DNA of 64,000 bases from Variovorax sp. YR752 (GTDB lineage Bacteria; Pseudomonadota; Gammaproteobacteria; Burkholderiales; Burkholderiaceae_C): positions 1 through 64,000 of the forward strand of contig CAMATD010000003.1 of NCBI GenBank assembly GCA_945860785.1. The letters run 5' to 3'. Position numbers and translations under genes: made by a program. Below, in pieces: positions 1-8,812 of this stretch (position 1 is its first letter; each line of letters opens with the position of its first letter). Below the pieces are notes generated by a model, which saw only the letters and a program-made list of their open reading frames with translations, was not told the origin of the DNA and did no database searches.

Positions 1-156
1 CGTGCTGGCCGATCAACAAGTGCTCTGAGCGATCACGCCGGCGGTGTGCTCTGCGCAGCGAAATAAAGGAGGAGGCATGCGGCCCTAGGCCGCGCCGGGG
101 GACATTCGCGGAGCAGAGCACACCGTCGGCGTGAGCGCCGCCCTGAACAGCAGCGC
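1..156. repeat. Composite structured intergenic repeat, family R1 copy 1 (19-bp stem 36-54/113-131, conserved core GCAGCGAAATAAAGGAGGAG...CGGGGGACATTCGCGG, inner hairpin, trailing CCTGAACA-loop hairpin 135-156)
   Basis: Arms CGCCGGCGGTGTGCTCTGC / GCAGAGCACACCGTCGGCG pair; core is near-identical to 24395-24436; flank 1-36 matches 24319-24354 in inverted orientation. Confidence 0.85.
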
Positions 157-195
157 CCCGAACAACGCACGTCAAACACAACGCAAGCCGCCATC

Positions 196-753
196 TCAGT
201 TCCCGGAAAAAGTGCAGGTACGCACCGCGCCACGCGCACCGGTCTGCTGCTGCGGCGCCGAGCGGATCTCCAGCTTCGTGTAGTCGCAGAAGACGATGTC
301 GCAGGGCCGCTTGGGCGTGCCGCCGGTGACGATGGCGTGGCAGTTCACGCGCGCGCCCTCGAGCACGAATTCCAGGTGCGACTGCAGGTCCTTGGAGCTG
401 TCGCCGCCGGCCTTGAAGGCCGACACGGTCACCTTCAGGTCGCTGTCCTGGTTCTTCAACAGGCTCGCGATGGAGGCCGTGGCGGCATCGCAGTCGCGGA
501 TCACGATGAAGGAATAGTTGCGCAGCTTGCCCTTGCTGGAGCCGGGCGGGATGACCACGTCGGACTTGTACGAGTAGCCGCCGATGTCCATGCGCTGCTT
601 GCCGTCTTCGTAGGTGCGCTTGGACTCGCCCTCGATCGGCGAGCCCTTGCTCTCGATCATCATCGCGAAGTCGTTGCCCGATTCGCCCGACAGATAGTCG
701 AGCAGGCGCATGGCCTCGTCGGGGTCCAGTTTTCCATCGTAGGTCCAGCTCAT
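196..753 (-). CDS. Hcp-like type VI secretion tube/effector-family protein
   Basis: 185-aa ORF MSWTYDGKLDPDEAMRLL...DYTKLEIRSAPQQQTGARG; beta-barrel Hcp-like pattern; RBS AGGAG upstream of ATG; downstream of T6SS genes. Confidence 0.6.
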   Translation of the reverse strand: MSWTYDGKLDPDEAMRLLDYLSGESGNDFAMMIESKGSPIEGESKRTYEDGKQRMDIGGYSYKSDVVIPPGSSKGKLRNYSFIVIRDCDAATASIASLLKNQDSDLKVTVSAFKAGGDSSKDLQSHLEFVLEGARVNCHAIVTGGTPKRPCDIVFCDYTKLEIRSAPQQQTGARGAVRTCTFSGN

Positions 754-802
754 GTCGATCTCCTGAGAAAAATTCGGTGGTGGTGATAGTGGTCGGTTGT
801 CG

Positions 803-2617
803 CTACTTCGCGGACAGGCCTTCGCCCACCCAATGAACCATGGCGGCAAAGGTCTGCCGCTCGCTGTCGGGTTGCAAGGCGCCGCGCACCCGGACCTCGG
901 GTGCGGCGTCGCCGGCACCCGTGCCGAAAAGGCGCGGCGGGCGTGGCCAGCACCAGCAGCCGGCTGCCTTCGGCGTTGAACCAGGGCAACTCGAAACGCT
1001 TGACCGCGGGCGCCTCGCGCTTGAAGCGGTTGGTCTCGCCCGGGTCTTCGGGATAGACTTGGCGCGTACCGCCCTGCGGATCGATGCCGACGACGACGAG
1101 GTCCACCGAACGCCCGCTGGTGTTGCGCACGTTGAGCACGGCACGCTCGCCGGCGCGCAGCGGCAGTAGCCTGGCATCGGCCTGTTGCGCGGAGTCGCTG
1201 CGCAGCAGGCGGTCGCCGCTCCAGACCTCGAACACCGCGTCGAAGCCGTCGAACTGCGAATCCCGGGCGATGGTGCCGAGCTGGTTGAGCCACTTGAGCC
1301 GGGCCAGCATTTCGAGACGCCGGCGCACGGCCGCCGGATCGGGCGGCGAGGAGGTCTTCGCGCCCGAGGCACCGCTGCCGCCGAGCGGCGGCGAGAGCAC
1401 GTCCAGCCTGGAACCGGTCCAGCGCACGTCGGCGGCATCGGCCTCGCCCACGGCGACGACGGAGGCCGGATATTCGAGGCTCAGTCCCGGCGGCAGGCCC
1501 TGGTCCGCGCGCACGCGCAGCGCCAGCGAGGCCGGTTCGCCGAGCGGCGTGATGTTCCAGAGCGCCGCGCCGGAAAGCTCGCGCAGCGCGGGCGGCACCG
1601 CCATGCGCGCCTTGTCGATGTAGGCCTGCGCCAGCGTGCCCTGCGCGCGCCAGACCGGCCGCGTCGAGGCGGCCAGCGCGCGGTTGGCGAAGAGCGGCGC
1701 GTCGAGGTTGCCCTCGGCCACCGGCGAGGGCAGCTCCCGCGTGGGAAAACGCTGCGCCAGTTCGTCGATCACCGGCGGATAGATCGACAGCACGCCGTCG
1801 AACAGCTCGCGCCAAGTGGCGGGCCTGCGCCCGAGCGCCTCGACCACCGCCCAGGTCAGGAGGCTCTGCGGCCGCGCATTGCGGCTCTTGCGCGGCAGGC
1901 GCAGTTCTGGCGTGATCTGGTGGCTCTCGGAGGCGAAGAGCGCGACATAGCGCGCACGCGGCACCGGGTCGGTCACGGTGGGCCGCGCCACGGCGGCGGT
2001 GCGGGCCGCTGGTCCGGGTCCGCCGAGCAACTGCGTGGTGCGAAGACCGCGCCAGCGCACTTCGTCGTCGGCCGGCCCTTCGGCGGTGGCCAGCGCATCG
2101 GTCGTGCTGCGGGTCATGGAATTCGCAGAGCAGGTGTCGAAGACGGAGGCGACGAACACGTTGCGGGTCAGGAAGGCCTGGATCCACGCATCGAAGTCGG
2201 CATCGCGCAGGTCGCCCGTCAATGCGTTGTCGCTGCCGAGCGTGCCGCGCACATCGCGCGCGAGAAAGTTCTCGGACAGGCCGTCGGGCTCCTGGTAGCG
2301 CTTGGCCACGTCGCGCAGGCGTGTGCCGTGGCCCGAGAAATAGAGCAGCACGAAATCGCCGCTCTTCGATTGCGCAAGCAGGTGGCCCAGCGCCTCGTGG
2401 ATGGCCTGCGCCTCGGGCAACGCCGCGCCGCTCACGCCGTCGGCGAGCACGGTGATGTCGGGGGCTGCGAAGCCCTGCTTGAGCAGCGCATCGCGCATCA
2501 GCATCACGTCGTTGCGCGGGGCCTGCAGCCACAGGGCCTGCGGCTGGTGACGAGTTCGGAGACGCCGACGAGCAGGGCGCGTTGCGTGGCGAAGGCGCTG
2601 CATGAAGCGAGCAGCAT
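803..2617 (-). CDS. Caspase-family (peptidase C14) protein with C-terminal DUF4384-like domain; reading frame broken by two apparent 1-bp indels (~2548 and ~940)
   Basis: Signal-like N-terminus MLLASCSAFATQRALLVGVSEL, then LLYFSGHGTR (His) and FDTCSAN (Cys) caspase motifs in ORF 750..3032; C-terminus ends in frame at 803. Confidence 0.75.
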
Positions 2618-2640
2618 CCACACCAACAGCAGCAGCCGTA

Positions 2641-2747
2641 TTGCTCCTTCCCCCTTTGGGGGAAGGCTGGGATGGGGGCAGGCAGAGCGCTCGATGGATG
2701 CGCCGCGTGCCCCCACCCCAACCCTCCCCCGGAAGGGGAGGGAGCAA
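2641..2747. repeat. Long inverted repeat, family R2 copy A
   Basis: TTGCTCCTTCCCCCTTTGGGGGAAGGCTGGGATGGGGGCA ... TGCCCCCACCCCAACCCTCCCCCGGAAGGGGAGGGAGCAA; second copy at 40487-40606. Confidence 0.9.
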
Positions 2748-2766
2748 GACAGGCGCGCGGTGCACG

Positions 2767-3927
2767 TCATGGCCGCTCCGACGCCGGCCCGGCCGATTCG
2801 ACCAGCGGCGATGCCGCCAGCACCGACAGCCCCCCGACCGGATCGGGCACGCGCAGGCGCCAGACACCGTTCGCACCCGGGCTGCCGACCACCTCGGCCG
2901 ACATCGTGCGCAGCAGGCGGTCGGCCTCGTCCACGCACACGCCGTCCTTCCAGCGCACGACCAGGTCGGCCGGCGCCGCGGCCGGCGCGGTGGGCACGGC
3001 GCGAAAGCGCACGTCGTCCTCTTCCGAGCCATGGCTGCCGATCAGGCCGATGTTCTGCACCACCACGCAGAGCGCGAGCACCGCGAACGCGGGCCGCATC
3101 CATCCGTCGGCGCGGAACCAGCGCCGGATGCTGCCCCACCAGCCGCCCTCGGGCCGCTCCTGCGGCCTGGCGCGCGGGGAAGAAGCCGGCCCTGCCTGCT
3201 TCGCATCCGTGGACTGCATCAGCGCCGACCCCAGTTGCAGCCCCGCGTTGCGGTACAGCGCCTGGTAGTCGGCGCGCGGATCCTCCACGCCGAGCGGCGT
3301 GCCCGACAGCACCGAGAACACGCCGCCCACGGTGCGCAGCGCGATGCGTCCCGGCTCGGGCGCGATGGGCAGGGCCTTCTGCGCGGCCCATTCGTCGTGC
3401 ACCGCACGGATCGCGGCGAGCCAGGTGGCCGAGACCTCGCCGAGCACGCGCGCACACAGCTGCGGGCTGGGTTCGAGCATGAGCACGTTCCAGGCCTGGA
3501 TCAGGCCGAACGCCGGCTCGAAAGGTTCGTCGTCGGGCTCGAGCAGCACGTCGAAGGCCGAAGCCCAGTCGGCCTCGCCCGCCGCCATCCAGCCCTGCCA
3601 CAGGTCGCCATGGACGCAGCGGTCGAGCAGCACGCCGAGCAGCCGCCCCTCATGCACGACGCTGACGAGGCGGCCCGGCGCCCAGCGTGCAGTGAAGGCG
3701 CGCTGGGCGACAGCCTCGCGGCGCCGGGCCAATTCGGTCAAGGGAAGCAGCAGGTCGGGCACGGCGGATGGCGGTGCGGCGGCGCCTGGCGCGATGGTGT
3801 GCGGCGTGGTGGCACCCGGCATGGCCACCGTGGCCACGGCTGCGCCGGCCGCGGCGTCGGGCACGGCCGCGCCGGTTTCGAACGCATTGCGGATCACGCT
3901 GAGCGGGGGCCAGAGTTCGGTGTTCAT
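2767..3927 (-). CDS. Hypothetical single-TM protein following the sigma-like gene (possible anti-sigma-type partner)
   Basis: ORF 2767..3978; TM segment MRPAFAVLALCVVVQNIGLIG; start at MNTELW preceded by RBS AGGAACAG. Confidence 0.55.
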   Translation of the reverse strand: MNTELWPPLSVIRNAFETGAAVPDAAAGAAVATVAMPGATTPHTIAPGAAAPPSAVPDLLLPLTELARRREAVAQRAFTARWAPGRLVSVVHEGRLLGVLLDRCVHGDLWQGWMAAGEADWASAFDVLLEPDDEPFEPAFGLIQAWNVLMLEPSPQLCARVLGEVSATWLAAIRAVHDEWAAQKALPIAPEPGRIALRTVGGVFSVLSGTPLGVEDPRADYQALYRNAGLQLGSALMQSTDAKQAGPASSPRARPQERPEGGWWGSIRRWFRADGWMRPAFAVLALCVVVQNIGLIGSHGSEEDDVRFRAVPTAPAAAPADLVVRWKDGVCVDEADRLLRTMSAEVVGSPGANGVWRLRVPDPVGGLSVLAASPLVESAGPASERP

Positions 3928-3955
3928 GGCGGTCTGTTCCTGAATGGCTATGTCT

Positions 3956-4705
3956 TCAGGCATAAGACGCTTCAGCACCGAGGATTTTGAAAACCTGCAG
4001 GATCGCCGCCATGTTTTCCGCCTCGATGGCGATGCCCAGGGTCTGCTGGATCCAGCCGCCCAACCGGGTCTTGGCGTAGTCGGCGGTCAACCCCTCGCGC
4101 TTGTGCACGAGGCCGAGCCGGCCCGCGCGGTAGTGGTAGGAGGCAATGGCATGGCGCGAGGCGATGCCCGAGAGGCCGCCCTCGGCCTCCTTGCCGAAGC
4201 CCTCGCACAGCAAGATGCGTTCGGGCTCGGGCAGCTCGGCGATGAAGGCGCGCGCGGCCAGCTGCACCCCGTGAGCGCTCAGGCCATGCTCGGCAAGGCA
4301 GCCTTCGAGGTCTTCGCCGGCGCCGATCTCGTCTTCGAGCTGGGCCTCGGTGATCTGGTCGCCGATGGAAAGCTTGCGGCGAAAGGAACTGGTCCGCGTG
4401 CAGTCGATCAGGTAGCGCCGGAAGTACGCGCACAGCGCGAAGGCGCTCGACGGGGCGCTGTGACCCGCGCGCTCGTCAGCCTCGTCGGGATCGGCATCGA
4501 GCCGCAGCACCTTCACGTAGATGAACTGCGCCACCAGTTCCTGCCGCCCCTCGCCCAGCACCTGGAGCTCGGGCGGATTGCAGGCCACGAGCGCATCGCC
4601 CACGATGCGGTACATGGTGCCCATGTCGTTCGAGGACAGCGTCTGCCGCCGCCGCCAGAGGCGGACGAGTTCGGTACTTTCCGCGGACGAGAGGGTTTCC
4701 TGCAT
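3956..4705 (-). CDS. Sigma-70-like RNA polymerase sigma factor-related protein
   Basis: 249 aa; sigma4-like segment IAELPEPERILLCEGFGKEAEGGLSGIASRHAIASYHYRAGRLGL. Confidence 0.55.
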   Translation of the reverse strand: MQETLSSAESTELVRLWRRRQTLSSNDMGTMYRIVGDALVACNPPELQVLGEGRQELVAQFIYVKVLRLDADPDEADERAGHSAPSSAFALCAYFRRYLIDCTRTSSFRRKLSIGDQITEAQLEDEIGAGEDLEGCLAEHGLSAHGVQLAARAFIAELPEPERILLCEGFGKEAEGGLSGIASRHAIASYHYRAGRLGLVHKREGLTADYAKTRLGGWIQQTLGIAIEAENMAAILQVFKILGAEASYA

Positions 4706-4735
4706 GGAGGGACAAGGGGTTGAGCCAGGGTCGAA

Positions 4736-6279
4736 TCAGTCGTCGACGCAGACGCCTTCCGTCGGCACCAGGCACTGCGGCAGGTTGCCGCCCACCGGGC
4801 CGCCGCGCGTGCGGATCGCCGACGACACGGCCGCCTGCGCCACGGCCAGGCCGCGCGGCAGAAGCATCCACAGCTGACCGCGCTCCTTCATGCGGCGTGC
4901 GTTGGTCGCGGCCTGCTGGCCGTTGCCGAAGAAATAGTCGGCCCGCACCGCGCCGCGGATCGCGCCGCCGGTGTCCTGCGCAATCGTCAGGCGCTGCATC
5001 GGCGCGCCGCTGCCGGGCGTGCGCGTCGAGACGAACACCGGGTAGCCGAGCGGCGTGCTGCGCGGATCGACCGCGATCGAGCGCCCCGCCGACAGCGGCA
5101 CGCCGAACGCCCCCACCGGTCCGCCGACGGGCGAGGTGGATTCCTTGAAGAACACATAGCTCGGGTCCTTGATGCCCGAACCGGTCACTGCCCCCGCCGC
5201 ACGCCGCCCCGGCACCACGACGGCGCCGCTGGCAGTGGGCCGTGCGAGCGTGAAGCCGCGCGTGCGGATGGTGTTGTTCGAGACATTGCCGACGTCGTCG
5301 TCATCGCCGTCGTCCAGTTGCAGTTCGATCGACGAGCCGCGCACCTTGACCGGGCTGCTCGGCGTAGGCGACGCGGATGATCTCGCCGCTGGCCAGCTTG
5401 ATGCGGCCCGAACCCTGGATCTGCATTTCATACAACGCCGTGGCGCTGCTCACGAAGGCCAGCACCTTGGCGTTGGACGCGCCCTTGGTCTCGATTTCTT
5501 CGCGTGTGTAGTAGGGCAGCAGTTGCTTGCCCTCGGTCCGCAGGCGCACCTTGCGGTCGAGCGTGTCGCGCGAGATGCCCGAGAGGTCGAGCGCATAGAG
5601 GCCCGGCGCGCCCATGTCGCGCGTGCTCAGACCCGTCTGCACCACCACGTTGCGGCCCTCGACCCGCGCGGCCACCGTGCCGCTGCCGGCCGGCCGCTTG
5701 CGCGCATCGGCAAACAACATGTCGTCGGGCTGGCCGTAGACCGGGTAGATGAAGGGCGCTGCGTATGTGCGGCTGCCGGCGATCTCGGGCTCGAAGTAGC
5801 CGGTGACCACGCCATCGGGCTTGCGATCGTCGTCGCGGATCTGGTAGGCCGAGAACTCGCTCTCGAAGAAGCCGCGGATGGCGTTGTTGTTCTTGCCGTC
5901 GATCTTGACGGAACGGTCGCACACCTCTTTCCATTCGGCGCCGCGGCCGGTGAGCACCTTGCAGCTGCCGAGGAAGGCGGGCCAGCTTTCTGAAAAGTCG
6001 TCGCGCGCCCAGCCGGGCACCGCGTCGAAGCTGACCGAGGTGTAGGTGGCGAGCTGGGTCGAGAAGGTGCGCGCCTGGCCGGCCACGCTCGCGCCGGTCG
6101 AGGCCGGTCGCGAAGTTGCCGTCGACGACGTGGTGTCGGCAGTGGCAGCGGTAGGCAGCGGTGGTGCCGGCGGTCGAGGCCGCTGGCGGGCCGGCGCAGC
6201 CTGCCAGCGAGGCGACGGCCGCAACGGCGGCCCAGCACAGCAGCGTGGAAGTGAAGAGCGGCGACTGTGGTGCGTTCAT
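4736..6279 (-). CDS. mltA: MltA-type membrane-bound lytic murein transglycosylase, lipoprotein; two apparent frameshifts (~6150, ~5350)
   Basis: Lipobox LAGC; VVTGYFEPEIAGS, YTREEIE, QIQGSGRI, GYPVFVSTR, QDTGGAIRGAVRADYFFG motifs across three ORFs. Confidence 0.85.
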
Positions 6280-6333
6280 GAAAGTCTCCTTGCCCGGAAA
6301 AGGCGGCCCATCGGGCCAACGCTCTACAGACGA

Positions 6334-8177
6334 TTACTTCTCGACGATTTTGAAATTCGCGACGCCATAGACGTCGTTGCACGGGGTGTTGGGCGCGCAG
6401 ACCGGCTTGCCCAGCAGCGGGACGGCCCGGTGCCGCGCGTGGACTCGAGCGCCGCGAGCACCGGCAGCGGAAACTGCGGAAACACACCGTCGTTCTGCAC
6501 GCCGGAAGCGCTGAAGTCGCGCTCGTGTTCGCTGACGAGCACGGCGAACTGGTTGGTGCCGGCCGGCCCGCCGGCATCCATCGGCCACGACGCGCGCGGC
6601 AGCGAGAGCGCGGCGTTGGCGCCGATCTTGTTGTACTTGTCGAGCAGGTTCGGGAACAGCAGGAACATCTCGCCGCCGCTCGACAGCAGGAACACGTAGA
6701 CGAAACCGTCGCGCTTGCTGCGGACTTCGAAGGCGAGCTTGTCCTTGCCGATGTTGACCTCGGGTTTCTTCGCCACCGCCGTCACGTCGAAGCCGGCTGC
6801 GGCGCCGGCCGCGAGCGACTGCAGCGAATCGAGCGGCGTGCGCGGCCCGGCCGGGGGCGGCGGCGGGATGGTGGTGACGTCGGTCTTGCCGGTGCCGCCG
6901 GCACGGCCCTGGTACCACCACCAGCCACCGCCGGCGACGGCCGCGACGACGGCGACCGAGGCCAGTGCGGCCACCGCCTTGCCCTTGCCGCCACTGCTTC
7001 CGGCGCCGGGTGCGGGTGCAGGGGGCGGTGTTTTCCTGCCGGCGATGACCGTTGCCGCGTTCGCGTTGGAACTGCCGCTGCGCGCGCCCGAGGGCGGCTG
7101 GGTGCGCGGCGTCGGCGCGATGCTGTAGCCGACCTCCAGGTCGAGCGCCGCGCGCAGCTCGGCCATCGACTGCGGCCGCTGCTCGGGCCGCACGCCCAGG
7201 CCCGCATCGATCGCCTCCAGCAGCCGCGGGCTGTAGCGCTGGCGCAGGATGTCGTTGCCCGCGAGCGGCACATAGCTGTCGGACAAGAGCCGCGCCACCG
7301 AAGGCGGCGGCGCGCGGCCGCAGACGGCCACGTGCATCACGGCCGCGAGCGCATAGACGTCGGTCCACGCGCCCTGCGACATGTCGGGCATCTCGGCGTA
7401 CTGCTCGATGGGCGCGTAGCCGGGCTTGAGGATGACGGTGATCGCCTGCGTCTTGTCGGTGATCACGCGGCGCGCGGCGCCGAAGTCGAGCACCACCGGA
7501 CGGCCCGAGCCTTCGAGCAGGATGATGTTGTCGGGGGCGATGTCGCGGTGGTAGCAGTTGGCGTTATGCATCACCGCCAGTGCCTGCGTGACGCCGTCCA
7601 TGATGCGGATGAGCCAGGCTTCGTCGACGCCGGCGGGGATGGCCACCAGGGCTTCTCTCAGGGTGTCGCCCCGGTAGAAGGGCATCACCATGTAGGTCGT
7701 GCCTCGCTCCTGCCAGAACCTGTAGACCTTGAGGAGCGACGGATGGTCGAACTGGGCGAGAAGGCGGGCTTCGTTGATGAAGCTGCGCATGCCGAGGTCG
7801 AAGGTTTCCCTGTGCCGTTCCGAGAGGGGGACGACGGTGCCGTCCTGCTGCCTTGTCGACAGCGAAGTCGGCAGGTATTCCTTGATCGCGACCACGCGTT
7901 CGAGCGTGTGGTCCCAGGCTTCGTAGACGACGCCGAAACCGCCCTGGCCGACGACCCTCGTGATTTCGAATTCCGCGAGGCGACTGCCGACGGGGAAGAG
8001 TCCGGCATCGTGCGTGCCCGATGCCGGACTCGTGACCGGGATGTTGGACAGGCTCGTGGTGCCGGCCGTGATGACGGTCGCGCCTGTATCGCCACCGCCT
8101 GTGGACGGCGCAGGCCTCGAAACGACGCGCGTGCGATCGTCTTCAGGCGGCGGTGTGCCGGCTGGAGCGTCGGTCAT
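6334..8177 (-). CDS. T6SS-associated serine/threonine protein kinase (PpkA-like) with TM and C-terminal DUF4384-like domain; frameshift near 6430
   Basis: VVGQGGFGVVYEAWD, VAIKEY, NCYHRDIAPDNIIL, LDFGAAR; TM; C-terminal FEVRSKRDGFVYVFLLSSGGEMFLLFPN. Confidence 0.85.
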
Positions 8178-8812
8178 TCCCCACCCCCAAGAAACAGAGC
8201 TTCGAACTGCGCATCGCGAGGCAACCCGGTCGCCAGCATCCGGACCCCGCCTTCGACGGCAGGATCGCCCAGCCACAGCGAAGCCCCTGCCCCCGGCAGT
8301 TCCAGCGATTCGAAACCGGCAGGTGCGCCATCGGCGCCCACAACGAACAACCGCCCCAGCACCGCATCGAACCGCAGCGCATCCAGGTCCCCATCGAGCC
8401 CCTCCAGCGCAGCCTGGGTCCCCAGCGCCCACCAGTGCAGCGCCGCGACCAGCGCCTCGCCTTGAAGTGCATCGGAAACCTCGTCCCCCAGCTCGACGGC
8501 GAGCGTGAACGGAAAGTACCGCCCCACCCCATCGACCGAAGGCATCAACACGCCGATCCACCCCCGCTCTCCCGCCACCTGCGGCCCGAGCGCAAAGCAC
8601 CAGATCGGCGCCTCGAGGTAGTGCGAAGTCCAGTCCGAGTGCCGGTCGCGCAGCCGCGCCATCCCACGCTGCAGCCACTGGTCCCACACCGACCGGAACG
8701 ACTCCGGCAGGCGCCGGTGCGCAAAGTCCCCCATGCCCGGCAACTTGCCGAACCATCCGGGCAGCTCGGCAGAGGCGAACAGGGAGGTGGGAGGAGAAGA
8801 AGCCAGGCTCAC
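8174..8812 (-). CDS. tagF: T6SS-associated protein TagF
   Basis: PGWFGKLPGMGDFAHRRLPESFRSVWDQWLQ; GTG start overlaps tssM stop. Confidence 0.85.
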   Translation of the reverse strand: MSLASSPPTSLFASAELPGWFGKLPGMGDFAHRRLPESFRSVWDQWLQRGMARLRDRHSDWTSHYLEAPIWCFALGPQVAGERGWIGVLMPSVDGVGRYFPFTLAVELGDEVSDALQGEALVAALHWWALGTQAALEGLDGDLDALRFDAVLGRLFVVGADGAPAGFESLELPGAGASLWLGDPAVEGGVRMLATGLPRDAQFEALFLGGGE

